A DNA stretch of 64,000 bases. Origin: Actinomycetales bacterium (lineage in GTDB: Bacteria; Actinomycetota; Actinomycetes; Actinomycetales; Microbacteriaceae). The notes beneath the pieces are model-generated. The model was not told where the DNA came from. It was given only the letters and a program-made list of their open reading frames with translations, and did no database searches. Positions 11,680-19,432 of this stretch are shown piece after piece. Location of the stretch: the NCBI GenBank assembly GCA_017308515.1, contig JAFKEN010000006.1, positions 168,479 through 232,478 of the forward strand. Direction: 5' to 3'. Positions within the stretch are counted from its first letter, which is position 1, and each line of letters opens with the position of its first letter. Position numbers and translations under genes: made by a program.

Positions 11680-12987
11680 GTGAGCAGCTCCGCCCCCGCT
11701 CCCCGCGAGCTCTCGCCTGAGCAGCAGGCGGTCTTCGACGCGATCGAGTCGAGCCGCGAGCACCTCTTCGTCACCGGTCGTGCCGGCACCGGCAAGTCGA
11801 CGCTGCTCGAGCATCTGGCGTGGCACTCGAGCAAGCAGATCGTGATCTGCGCTCCCACCGGGGTCGCGGCGCTCAACGTGGGCGGCCAGACGATCCACTC
11901 GCTGTTCCGGCTGCCGATCGGCGTCATCGCCGACCAGGATCTGGAGCAGGGGCCGGAGCTGCGCAAGCTGCTCGGCGCGATCGACACGCTCGTGATCGAC
12001 GAGGTCTCGATGGTCAACGCCGACCTGATGGACGCGATGGATCGCGCGCTGCGGCAGGCGCGCGCCCGCCGCGAGGAGCCCTTCGGGGGCGTGCAGGTGG
12101 TGCTGTTCGGCGATCCGTATCAGCTGGCCCCGGTGCCGGGCGACCCCGAGGAGCGCGCCTACTTCGCCGATCGCTACCGCTCGATGTGGTTCTTCGACGC
12201 GAAGGTCTGGGAGCAGGCGGCGCTCACCATCTACGAGCTGCAGACCATCCACCGCCAGCACGAGCTCGAGTTCAAGCGCCTGCTCACGGCCGTGCGGCAC
12301 GGCACCGTCGACTCCGACCAGGCGCAACGGCTCAACTCGGTCGGCGCGCGCCCGGCGCCGGCGGACGCGATCGTGCTCGCGAGCACCAACGCGACCGTCG
12401 GCCGCATCAACACGGCGCGGCTCGCCGCCCTGCCGGGGCGGGCGCAGACCGCGGTCGCCGAGGTCAACGGCGACTTCGCCGGCCGGGCCTTCCCCGCCGA
12501 CGAGCGACTCGAGCTCAAGGTCGGCGCGCAGGTGATGTTCCTGCGCAACGACGCCGGCGGCGACGGCCGCTGGGTGAACGGATCGATCGGCTCCGTCGTG
12601 CGCATCACGAGCAGCGTGCGGGTGGAGGTCGACGGCGAGGTGCACGAGGTCGCGCCCTCCACCTGGGAGCGCTACCGCTACAGCTACTCCGCCGCCACGA
12701 AGTCGCTCACGAAAGACGTCGTCGCCGAGTTCACGCAGTTCCCGCTCCGGCTCGCATGGGCCGTGACCATCCACAAGTCGCAGGGCAAGAGCTACGACCG
12801 CGCGCTCGTCGACCTCGGGCCGCGCTCCTTCGCGGCCGGGCAGACCTATGTCGCGCTGAGCCGGATCACCGCGCTCGAGGGCCTGCACCTCGCCCGGCCG
12901 CTGCGGCCCAGCGACGTCATCGTGGATCCCCGCGTGCGGGAGTTCATGTCGACCGCGCGCGCCGTGCCGGGCATCGAGGCGATCTAG
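11680..12987 (+). CDS. Pif1/RecD2-like superfamily 1B helicase
   Basis: This 435-residue ATPase has Walker A GRAGTGKST (residues 33-41), Walker B VIDEVSM near 105, an FGDPYQLAP motif, a Gln-Thr-Ile-His-Arg segment, and the C-terminal SF1 motifs VTIHKSQGKSYD and YVALSRIT. It unwinds DNA with 5'-3' polarity by family precedent, in replication or repair. The leaderless GTG start is set by the TACCCT box. Its TAG stop overlaps the stop of the convergent LON-domain gene within a CTAG tetranucleotide. Confidence 0.88.
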   Translation: MSSSAPAPRELSPEQQAVFDAIESSREHLFVTGRAGTGKSTLLEHLAWHSSKQIVICAPTGVAALNVGGQTIHSLFRLPIGVIADQDLEQGPELRKLLGAIDTLVIDEVSMVNADLMDAMDRALRQARARREEPFGGVQVVLFGDPYQLAPVPGDPEERAYFADRYRSMWFFDAKVWEQAALTIYELQTIHRQHELEFKRLLTAVRHGTVDSDQAQRLNSVGARPAPADAIVLASTNATVGRINTARLAALPGRAQTAVAEVNGDFAGRAFPADERLELKVGAQVMFLRNDAGGDGRWVNGSIGSVVRITSSVRVEVDGEVHEVAPSTWERYRYSYSAATKSLTKDVVAEFTQFPLRLAWAVTIHKSQGKSYDRALVDLGPRSFAAGQTYVALSRITALEGLHLARPLRPSDVIVDPRVREFMSTARAVPGIEAI

Positions 12988-13724
12988 CCCGCGCGCGGGG
13001 CGCCGCCGGGGTCGGGATCTGCGTCGGGGTCGTCGTCGGGCTCGCCGTCGGCGTCCCCGGCGTCCCCCTCGTCTTCGCCGACCGCATCGCCGAGGAGCTC
13101 GGCGAGCTCCGCCTCGAGCGCGCCGCCCGGCGCGGGCGCCTCCCGCACGGCGTCGGCGTGCTCGAGCGCGCGGTCGAGGCCCTCGAGCAGGTCGGCGAGG
13201 GTCGCGGCGGCGAGCAGCTCGTAGCGGTCGATCGTGCTGATCGGCGCGACGCCGGCGAGCTGCCAGGCCGCGATCTCCGGATCCTCCGAGAGCTCGACGT
13301 CGGCCGGCCAGTCCGCCTCGCCGAACTCGGCCGCGCGCGCGAGGCTGCGGCGCACCCGCAGCCCGGTGCTCGCGAGCGCCTCGCCCGATCCGACCACGCT
13401 CAGCTCCGGAAGCTCGCTCACCTCGGCCCGCGGCCACGGGTCGTCGTCGAGCCAGCGGTCGATCACGATCCGCCGGGTGCCGATCGCGGTCAGCGCGACG
13501 GCGTCGTCGCCCATCGCGACCTGGGCGATGCGGGCGACGGTGCCGGTGCGGAACCGGCTGTCGCCGCCGCCCACCTCGCGGCCGCGTTCGATGAGCACGA
13601 CGCCGAACTCGGGGACATCCTGCGCGAGCACGTGCTGCAGCATGAGCAGGTACCGGGGTTCGAACAGGCGCAGCGACAGCGGCATGCGCGGCAGCAGCAC
13701 CGAGCCCAGCGGGAACATCGGCAT
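12984..13724 (-). CDS. LON substrate-binding-domain protein
   Basis: This 246-residue stand-alone LON N-terminal domain begins MPMFPLGSVLLPRMPLSLRLFEPRY, the hallmark of the family, and continues through GVVLIERGREVGG and IGTRRI. It has no ATPase or protease domain. The last ~45 residues are very acidic (Asp/Glu/Gly/Pro) and probably disordered. Family members are of uncertain function, perhaps binding unfolded protein. The ATG at 13724 was chosen; an upstream in-frame GTG at 13730 is also possible. Confidence 0.8.
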   Translation of the reverse strand: MPMFPLGSVLLPRMPLSLRLFEPRYLLMLQHVLAQDVPEFGVVLIERGREVGGGDSRFRTGTVARIAQVAMGDDAVALTAIGTRRIVIDRWLDDDPWPRAEVSELPELSVVGSGEALASTGLRVRRSLARAAEFGEADWPADVELSEDPEIAAWQLAGVAPISTIDRYELLAAATLADLLEGLDRALEHADAVREAPAPGGALEAELAELLGDAVGEDEGDAGDADGEPDDDPDADPDPGGAPRAG

Positions 13725-13784
13725 CGCCACCCGCCCAGTGAAGCACGCGCGACCGGCTCGCAGCCGGGGGTGAGGGCGCGCGCG

Positions 13785-13790
13785 TAGCCT
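13785..13790 (+). promoter_or_regulatory. -10 box TAGCCT, leaderless DUF427 gene
   Basis: TAGCCT lies six bases before the GTG at 13797. Confidence 0.5.
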
Positions 13791-13796
13791 GAGCGC

Positions 13797-14321
13797 GTGA
13801 TCCACCCCACTCCCGATCCCGTGCTGGCGGGGCAGGAGTCCGTCTGGGACTACCCGCGCCCGCCGCGGGTCGAGGTCGTGCCGCGGCGGGCCCGGATCGA
13901 GTTCGGCGGCGCCGTGATCGTCGACACCGCCGACGTCGTGCGCGTGCTGGAGACGAGCCACCCCCCGGTCTACTACCTGCCGATCGCGGAGTTCGCCTCC
14001 GACGCCCTCGTGCCCGCGGCGGGCAGTTCGGTGTGCGAGTTCAAGGGCGTCGCGAGCTACTTCGACGTGCGCGCGGGTTCGGGGGTGTCGGGTGCGCCGG
14101 GCGCCGGTGCGGTCGCCCCGCGCGCCGCGTGGACCTACCCCGAGCCGTGGGCCGGCTACGAGGCGCTGCGCGGTCGGGTCGCCGTCTACGCGGGACCGAT
14201 GGATCGCTGCCTGCTCGACGAGGAGCTCGTGCGCCCGCAGCCCGGCGGCTTCTACGGCGGGTGGGTGACCGACGACGTGGCGGGCCCGTTCAAGGGCGTG
14301 CCCGGCTCGATGGGCTGGTGA
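13797..14321 (+). CDS. DUF427 domain protein
   Basis: This 174-residue protein carries the small beta-rich DUF427 domain (from VWDYPRPPRVEVV through CEFKGVASYFDV to VAVYAGPMDRCLLDEELVRPQPGGFYGGWVTDDVAGPFKG). The function of the family is not established. It is a single leaderless gene, divergent from the LON-domain gene. Confidence 0.8.
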   Translation: MIHPTPDPVLAGQESVWDYPRPPRVEVVPRRARIEFGGAVIVDTADVVRVLETSHPPVYYLPIAEFASDALVPAAGSSVCEFKGVASYFDVRAGSGVSGAPGAGAVAPRAAWTYPEPWAGYEALRGRVAVYAGPMDRCLLDEELVRPQPGGFYGGWVTDDVAGPFKGVPGSMGW

Positions 14322-14390
14322 TCGGTCGGCGAGACCGGCCCCGTCGCGGGCGCGCGGATGCCCCGTCACCGGATCGTGATCATGTCGCGC

Positions 14391-14420
14391 TTGGCGCGTG
14401 TCGGCGCGGGCCGCTACCGT
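14391..14420 (+). promoter_or_regulatory. Promoter of the small-ORF pair
   Basis: TTGGCG (14391-14396) and TACCGT (14415-14420) are 18 bases apart and would start transcription about 25 bases before the 27-codon ORF. Confidence 0.35.
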
Positions 14421-14451
14421 GATCCACGCCGATTCTGAAAGGAGGCCCCCG

Positions 14452-14535
14452 ATGACGATCACCGACATCGCACCGCGCGTCGCATTCCGCGACCGCGCAT
14501 TCCGGGGCGCCTCGCTCGGCGTCCTCTCCGACTGA
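14452..14535 (+). CDS. 27-residue small protein or leader peptide
   Basis: ATG (14452) to TGA (14533-14535) encodes 27 residues beginning MTITDIAPRVAF and ending GVLSD. It follows an excellent SD, AAAGGAGG, at ideal spacing, the best in the window, so it is probably translated. No family is recognised. Hairpins at 14550-14568 and 14591-14607 lie between it and the 86-residue ORF at 14734, an arrangement reminiscent of a leader peptide with attenuation. It may equally be a functional small protein. Confidence 0.5.
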   Translation: MTITDIAPRVAFRDRAFRGASLGVLSD

Positions 14536-14549
14536 CTCCGGGGCCTCGC

Positions 14550-14568
14550 GTCACCGGGTCACGGTGAC
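14550..14568 (+). terminator. Hairpin after the 27-residue ORF
   Basis: GTCACC and GGTGAC pair around a 7-base loop, 15 bases after the stop of the small ORF. The stem is short (6 bp) with no U-run. Confidence 0.3.
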
Positions 14569-14590
14569 GACGCCGGCGCGAGCCGCCGCA

Positions 14591-14607
14591 CGGGAGCGCT
14601 GCTCCCG
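14591..14607 (+). other. GC-rich hairpin between small ORFs
   Basis: CGGGAGC-GCT-GCTCCCG is a perfect 7-bp stem with a 3-base loop. It could terminate or attenuate transcription before the 86-residue ORF at 14734. Confidence 0.35.
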
Positions 14608-14733
14608 GTTCCGTCCCGTCGACGGACCACGCCCACGAGGCGTCTTCGTCCGGCGGCCGCCCAGCCGCCGCCCGCCGCGCCCAGCGGCACCACCCCCGAG
14701 AGCGGGCGACCCCCGCCGACCCCGGAGGCTCTC

Positions 14734-14994
14734 ATGGAGACCACCACGACCGGAGCGCGACCGCGCCCCGGAACCCATCCCCCCTCATCGCCCGCGACGC
14801 TCGCGGCGCGCGCGAGCCTCTCGCGGCGCCTCGCGATGCGCGCGGGGCTCGCCCTGCTGCTGTGGAGCCGGCGCACCACGCCGCGCGTCACCGACGAGCG
14901 GCTGCTGCTGCTCGACGCCGCGCGACGCGAGGCCGAGCGCGAGTACGACCGCTGGCGTGCCGCGAGCGGCGCGCGGGTGCTCCCGCCGCGATGA
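14734..14994 (+). CDS. Small uncharacterised actinobacterial protein
   Basis: This 86-residue ORF has an ATG six bases after a GGAGG SD. The middle is a short hydrophobic basic stretch (RLAMRAGLALLLWSRRTT) followed by a charged helix (DAARREAEREYDRW). Small proteins with a similar LLLW-SRR core occur in Microbacteriaceae (recollection), with no known role. It may be a peripheral membrane or DNA-associated peptide. It ends 12 bases before a bidirectional terminator. Confidence 0.6.
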   Translation: METTTTGARPRPGTHPPSSPATLAARASLSRRLAMRAGLALLLWSRRTTPRVTDERLLLLDAARREAEREYDRWRAASGARVLPPR

Positions 14995-15006
14995 GCGGAT
15001 CCGGCG

Positions 15007-15037
15007 GCGGGGCCGGCGGCGACAGCCGCGGCCCCGC
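15007..15037. terminator. Bidirectional terminator
   Basis: GCGGGGCC and GGCCCCGC (8 bp), extended by an inner GC stem with one bulge and a GACA loop, lie between the convergent 86-residue ORF and heme oxygenase genes. Confidence 0.55.
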
Positions 15038-15081
15038 CCGTCGGGAGCGCTCGCCCGCGGCGCACCGCGGAGACGACCGAC

Positions 15082-15729
15082 TCAGGCGGCCTGCTTGGCG
15101 CGCGCCAGATCCTCGAAGAGCTCGGTGTTGAAGCGGTAGGCGCGCAGCACCTCGTCGATCACGCGCTCCTTCTCCTCCTCGCCCCACGGGGCGGCGTCGA
15201 GCTCGGCGCGGTAGAGCTCCTTGAAGTCCCTCGGGTTCGCGATCTGCTCGAACAGGTAGAAGAGCACACCGTTCGTCTCGAAGCCGAAGTAGCGGCTCAT
15301 GAGCCGCCCGATCGCCTGGCCGCCCGAGAGGTCGCCGAGGTAGCGCGTGTAGTGGTGGGCGACGAACCCCCCGGCCCAGCGCTGCGCCTCCACCTCGCGG
15401 ATGCGCGCGACGTAGCGCTGCGTCGTCGGCATCGGCGCGATCGTCGCGCGCCACTCGGGCCCGATGAGGAACTCGAGATCGCTCTCGAGGGCCGGCAGCC
15501 GGGTGAGCTGCGGACTGAGGAACGGCTCGGCCACCGGATCCCCCGCGAAGCTCTGCGCCGCCTGCTCGAGGGCCTCGTAGAGGAACCAGTGCTGCGCGAC
15601 GAGCGCGACGTAGTCCTCGCGGGTGCCCTCGCCCTTCATGAGGTCGGCCATGAAGCCGGAGTGCTCGCTCTCGCCGTGGCCGGAACGGCTGCGCTCGCGC
15701 AGCAGCTGGGAGAAGGGGACGACGGTCAT
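15082..15729 (-). CDS. hmuO: Biliverdin-producing heme oxygenase
   Basis: This 215-residue protein is of the HmuO/HO-1 family. It opens heme to biliverdin, CO and iron. His18, in the HGESEHSGFM segment, corresponds to the heme-ligating His20 of Corynebacterium HmuO. The distal-helix glycine motif GDLSGGQAIGR and HHYTRYLG are present. An IdeR/DtxR-type box overlaps its promoter, so iron repression is likely. The DUF2470 protein upstream on the same strand belongs to a family also linked to heme use, so the pair may form an iron-from-heme unit. Confidence 0.92.
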   Translation of the reverse strand: MTVVPFSQLLRERSRSGHGESEHSGFMADLMKGEGTREDYVALVAQHWFLYEALEQAAQSFAGDPVAEPFLSPQLTRLPALESDLEFLIGPEWRATIAPMPTTQRYVARIREVEAQRWAGGFVAHHYTRYLGDLSGGQAIGRLMSRYFGFETNGVLFYLFEQIANPRDFKELYRAELDAAPWGEEEKERVIDEVLRAYRFNTELFEDLARAKQAA

Positions 15730-15741
15730 CGGGGGCTCCGA

Positions 15742-15760
15742 ACGGGTTAGGACACCCTAA
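15742..15760. promoter_or_regulatory. Putative IdeR/DtxR iron box of heme oxygenase
   Basis: The core is a perfect TTAGG-ACAC-CCTAA repeat (15747-15760). On the minus strand the 19-base stretch matches 13 of 19 positions of the DtxR consensus TTAGGTTAGCCTAACCTAA. It abuts a candidate -10, TAACTT (15759-15764), and would block transcription when iron is plentiful. Confidence 0.65.
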
Positions 15761-15849
15761 GTTAGCAGCCGGCCCGGTGCCGGTCGAGGGCGTGGGGTCC
15801 CGGACGCCCGGTCGTGCCCGGTCGTGCGGGCGCTCGGGCGTGCCGGCGC

Positions 15850-16155
15850 TCAGTCGTGCGGGCGGGGCTCCACGCCGAGCGCCGCGCACGCGGCGTCGTA
15901 GAGCTTGACGACCTCGCGGCGGATCTCCGGGCGCTCGGAGATCCGCCCGCCCGGCCAGGCGACGGTCAGCTCGCCGCTCGCGCCCGATCCGCTCCAGCTC
16001 CAGACGCCGCCGCCGGAGTCGAGCCCGGTCATCCGGGCGCTCTCCGCGCCCGGAGCCCCGAAGGCGCGCACGATGAGGAGGTTGTCCTCGGGGTGATCGC
16101 CGTTCATATGGCCGGTGACCGCGGCGACGACCTCGGGGGCGAATTCGGTGCTCAT
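15850..16155 (-). CDS. DUF2470 protein (heme-utilisation associated)
   Basis: This 101-residue DUF2470 domain begins MSTEFAPEVVAAVTGHMNGDHPEDNLLIVRAFG; the HMNxDH motif is typical. The same domain forms the C-terminal part of HugZ-type heme-degrading proteins. It lies just upstream of heme oxygenase, supporting a role in heme iron metabolism. Its ATG shares its A with the CCA end of the tRNA gene immediately upstream, so there is no room for an SD. Translation would have to start on a processed or leaderless message, or at an internal codon. Confidence 0.75.
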   Translation of the reverse strand: MSTEFAPEVVAAVTGHMNGDHPEDNLLIVRAFGAPGAESARMTGLDSGGGVWSWSGSGASGELTVAWPGGRISERPEIRREVVKLYDAACAALGVEPRPHD

Positions 16156-16228
16156 GGAGGGGATGACGGGAATCGAACCCGCGCCATCAGCTTGGGAAGC
16201 TGAGGTTCTGCCATTGAACTACATCCCC
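16155..16228 (-). tRNA. tRNA-Gly (anticodon CCC), CCA encoded
   Basis: Read on the minus strand it forms a full cloverleaf: acceptor GGGGATG/CATCCCC, D-stem GTTC/GAAC, anticodon stem TCAGC/GCTGA with loop TTCCCAA (anticodon CCC), and T-arm GCGGG-TTCGATT-CCCGT. The discriminator is T (complement of 16158) and CCA is encoded at 16155-16157. It decodes GGG. A -10 TATGCT lies at 16255-16260. The 3' end overlaps the start codon of the DUF2470 gene. Confidence 0.95.
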
Positions 16229-16254
16229 GGGCTCCGGGATCCGGAGCGGGTGCC

Positions 16255-16260
16255 AGCATA
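16255..16260 (-). promoter_or_regulatory. -10 box of tRNA-Gly
   Basis: TATGCT on the minus strand lies 26 bases upstream of the tRNA 5' end. No clear -35 was identified. Confidence 0.4.
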
Positions 16261-16279
16261 GCCGACCGCCCTGCGCCAC

Positions 16280-16285
16280 TAGTCT
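16280..16285 (+). promoter_or_regulatory. -10 box TAGTCT, leaderless dcd
   Basis: TAGTCT lies six bases upstream of the dcd ATG at 16292. Confidence 0.5.
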
Positions 16286-16291
16286 CGCCTC

Positions 16292-16903
16292 ATGCTCCTC
16301 AGCGACCGCGACATCGCCGCCGAGCTCGACGCGGGCCGGATCGGTCTCGATCCGCTCGACCGCGCGATGATCCAGCCCTCGAGCATCGACGTGCGCCTCG
16401 ACCGCTGGTTCCGGCTCTTCGACAACCACAAGTACCCCTTCATCGACCCCGCCGAGGAGCAGCCCGAGCTGACCCGCATGGTCGAGACGGCACCCGGCGA
16501 GCCGTTCGTGCTCCACCCCGGCGAGTTCGTGCTCGGCTCCACCTACGAGCTCGTCACGCTGCCCGACGACGTCGCCGCGCGACTCGAGGGCAAGAGCTCC
16601 CTCGGCCGGCTCGGGCTGCTCACCCACTCGACCGCCGGATTCGTCGACCCCGGCTTCTCGGGGCACGTCACCCTGGAGCTCAGCAACGTCGCGACCCTGC
16701 CGATCAAGCTCTGGCCGGGCATGAAGATCGGGCAGCTGTGCTTCTTCCGCACCAGCTCGCCGGTCGAGAATCCCTACGGCTCGGGCGCCTACGGCAACCG
16801 GTACCAGGGCCAGCGCGGGCCGACCGCGAGCCGGTCGTGGCAGAACTTCCACCGCACCGAGATCCTCGACGGCGAGATGCCCGGCGGGTCGCTCGAGGGC
16901 TGA
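16292..16903 (+). CDS. dcd: dCTP deaminase
   Basis: This 203-residue Dcd carries the family segments [63 protein letters not shown] and [14 protein letters not shown]. It converts dCTP to dUTP in pyrimidine deoxynucleotide supply. Some actinobacterial members also hydrolyse dUTP to dUMP, but sequence alone does not decide this here. The leaderless ATG follows a TAGTCT box. Confidence 0.93.
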   Translation: MLLSDRDIAAELDAGRIGLDPLDRAMIQPSSIDVRLDRWFRLFDNHKYPFIDPAEEQPELTRMVETAPGEPFVLHPGEFVLGSTYELVTLPDDVAARLEGKSSLGRLGLLTHSTAGFVDPGFSGHVTLELSNVATLPIKLWPGMKIGQLCFFRTSSPVENPYGSGAYGNRYQGQRGPTASRSWQNFHRTEILDGEMPGGSLEG

Positions 16904-16928
16904 GCGCGGGCGGGCGAGCCCGCGAGCG

Positions 16929-17321
16929 TCAGTTGCGCAAGGGATCCGCGTCGCGCCCGCGCGCGAGCAGCGCGTCGACCCGGGCGAGGAACTCGGCCGA
17001 GACGAAGGGCTTCATGAGGTAGTCGTCGGCGCCGCTCGCGAGCGCGCGCTCCATGTCGAGCGGCTGGGTCTTCGCGGTCAGCATGAGCACCGGCGTCGTC
17101 GACAGCGCCGGATCGCCCCGCAGCTCGCGGCACAGGTCGAGCCCGCTCATGCGCGGCATCATCCAGTCGAGCACGATCGCGTCGGGATGCTCCCGCTGCG
17201 CCGCCTCGAGCCCTTCGACGCCGTCGCCGGCGCAGGTCACCTCGTGGCCCGCGCGGGTCAGGCGCAGCTCGAGCAGCCGCAGAATATCGGCGTCGTCTTC
17301 CACGACCACGATGCGCGCCAT
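16929..17321 (-). CDS. Single-domain response regulator (receiver only)
   Basis: This 130-residue CheY-like receiver has acidic pocket E8-D9-D10, phosphorylatable Asp52 (IVLDWMMP), Thr82 and Lys104 (MKPF). It has no output domain. It is divergent from the MASE1 histidine kinase at 17393, the obvious partner. It may pass phosphate to another protein or act through protein contacts. Confidence 0.9.
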   Translation of the reverse strand: MARIVVVEDDADILRLLELRLTRAGHEVTCAGDGVEGLEAAQREHPDAIVLDWMMPRMSGLDLCRELRGDPALSTTPVLMLTAKTQPLDMERALASGADDYLMKPFVSAEFLARVDALLARGRDADPLRN

Positions 17322-17392
17322 CCCCGAATCCCTTCCGGGCCCCCAGTACCCTCACCCTAGCGGGCCCACGGTCATCCCCGGGGAGGAGGGAC

Positions 17393-19432
17393 GTGTATCA
17401 GCGCAGCATGACGGCCGCGATCCGCCGGTCCCCTCCGGTGACCCGCCGCCTCGCGCTCGCAGCCCTGCTCGTGCTCATCTTCGTGCTGAGCGCCGGCTTC
17501 GCGGCGCTCCGCCTGCCGGGTTCCGAGGTCGCGCCCTGGTGGCCCGCCGCTGCGGTGTGCGTCGCGGCCACGGTCGCCGCGCGCGGGCGCCGCCTCGCGA
17601 TCGCGGGACTGATCCTGCTCGTCTCCGCGCTCGCGAATCTCGTGATCGGCACCGACCCGGCGCTCAGCGCGATCTTCGCCCTCGCGAACGCGGCCGAGGC
17701 GTGGATCGTGGCACGCATCATCGGCGAGCGCGGCGACTCCGCCGCGCTCGGTCCGCTCGCCATCGGCCGGCTCCTGATCGGCGTGGGCGCCGGAGCGGCC
17801 TCGGCCGGCATCATCGCGGCGGTCGGCGTGATCCTGGTGCGTCAGGAGAGCGGGCTCGAGGTGTTCACCTCGGTCGCCGCCTCGCACGCGAGCGCGGTGC
17901 TGCTGCTGGGCTCCTTCGCGCTCGTGCCCTGGTCGTCGTACCGCCCGCGACCGGTGGGCGAGCTCCTCGTGCAGGCCGCCGGCGTCGTCATCGCGGTCAT
18001 CTACGTGTTCCTGCCGGGCAACGCGCTCCCGCTCGCGTTCCTGCCCTTCCCGATCCTGGCGTGGGGGGCGTTCCGCTTCCCGACCGGGGTCGTCGCGATC
18101 GAGACTCTCTTCACGGTCACCGCCGCAACGGCGTTCAGCCTCACCGGAGGCGGGCCGTTCGCGAGCTTCGCGCTCGAGCGCCCCGACACGTTCATCGAGC
18201 TGCTGCAGGTCTTCAGCCTGAGCCTCGCCGTCTCGATGCTCATGCTCTCCGCGATGCAGAACGAGCGCCAGGCGCTCATCGCGCGCCTCTCCGCGCGCCA
18301 GCGCCTGCTGCGCGGCGGCATCGTGAACGCCCACGCCGGCTTCCTCCTGGCCGAGCAGCGCGACCGGACGCACTTCGTCGTGCTCGAGTCCAATCCGGTC
18401 GCCGACGAGCTCTTCGCGCCGTGGATCCGACACGTGCGCGGCGCACGCGAGCTCGACCTCTCCGCGGGTCCGCTCGCCGAGGCCGTCGCGAGTCTCGACC
18501 CCACCGGGTGGGCGGGCGAGGTCGAGTTCCCCGGCGGGGTCGCCGCGGAGGTGTCGGTCGCCCCGGTCGGGTCGACCGAGGGTCCGCGGGTGCTCGTGAT
18601 CCAGGCGGTCGACGTCACCGAGAGGCGCCGCATCGAGAACGCGCTCACCTCGGCCTTCGAGAACGAGCGGGCCTCCGCGATCCGCCTGCGCGAGCTCAAC
18701 CGCCAGAAGGACGACTTCGTCTCGAGCGTCAGCCACGAGCTGCGCACGCCCATCACGAGCCTCATCGGCTACGCGGAAGAACTGGAGGCCTCGGAGCCGA
18801 CCCCGGAGCAGCGCGAGGCGCTGCAGGTGATGGTGCGCAATGCCCACCGCCTGGCCGCCCTCGTCGAGGACCTGCTCGTGGTCTCGCGGACCGGGGAGGC
18901 TCCCGCGTCCCGCGCCGAGACGCTCGATGCGGTGTCCGTGCTGCTCGAGGCCATCCGCGAGATCGGTCCGTTGGCGCGCAGCCGCGGCATCGAGATCGCG
19001 TGGGAGGGCCCCGACGAGCTCGAGACCCTCGCCGAACCGGAATCGCTGACGAGGATGGCCGTCAACCTTCTCGGCAACGCCGTCAAGTTCTCGCGGCCCG
19101 ACAGCACCGTGACGGTGCGTGCGCGCGCCGAGGGTGCGACGGTGCGCATCGAGGTGCGCGACGAGGGTGACGGCATCGCCCCCGAAGATCTCGACCGGGT
19201 GTTCGAGCGCTTCTACCGCAGCCCCGCCGCGACCGCCGCCGCGATCCCCGGCACCGGGCTCGGTCTGCCGATCGTGCGCACGCTGGCGCAGCGCCTGGGC
19301 GGAACCGTGCACCTCGAGTCCGACGGTCGGCGCGGCACGACCGCGATCCTCGAGCTGCCGGCGCCGGGGCGCCGCGGGCTCAACCCGGCAGGGACGGCGA
19401 TTCCGCCAGCTGGAGGGCCAGCCACGGACTGA
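17393..19432 (+). CDS. MASE1 membrane sensor histidine kinase
   Basis: This 679-residue protein has about eight transmembrane helices in a MASE1-type sensor (about residues 15-290), a short coiled segment, a PAS-like region (about 300-415), a HisKA domain with the phospho-acceptor His448 in SSVSHELRTP, and an HATPase_c domain with N box LLGNAVKFS, G1 DEGDGI and G2 GTGLGLPIV. The GTG start has a GGAGG SD; an in-frame ATG at 17408 is an alternative. Its last ~18 codons run past the usual kinase end and overlap the convergent idi gene by 53 bases. The stimulus is unknown. Confidence 0.88.
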   Translation: MYQRSMTAAIRRSPPVTRRLALAALLVLIFVLSAGFAALRLPGSEVAPWWPAAAVCVAATVAARGRRLAIAGLILLVSALANLVIGTDPALSAIFALANAAEAWIVARIIGERGDSAALGPLAIGRLLIGVGAGAASAGIIAAVGVILVRQESGLEVFTSVAASHASAVLLLGSFALVPWSSYRPRPVGELLVQAAGVVIAVIYVFLPGNALPLAFLPFPILAWGAFRFPTGVVAIETLFTVTAATAFSLTGGGPFASFALERPDTFIELLQVFSLSLAVSMLMLSAMQNERQALIARLSARQRLLRGGIVNAHAGFLLAEQRDRTHFVVLESNPVADELFAPWIRHVRGARELDLSAGPLAEAVASLDPTGWAGEVEFPGGVAAEVSVAPVGSTEGPRVLVIQAVDVTERRRIENALTSAFENERASAIRLRELNRQKDDFVSSVSHELRTPITSLIGYAEELEASEPTPEQREALQVMVRNAHRLAALVEDLLVVSRTGEAPASRAETLDAVSVLLEAIREIGPLARSRGIEIAWEGPDELETLAEPESLTRMAVNLLGNAVKFSRPDSTVTVRARAEGATVRIEVRDEGDGIAPEDLDRVFERFYRSPAATAAAIPGTGLGLPIVRTLAQRLGGTVHLESDGRRGTTAILELPAPGRRGLNPAGTAIPPAGGPATD

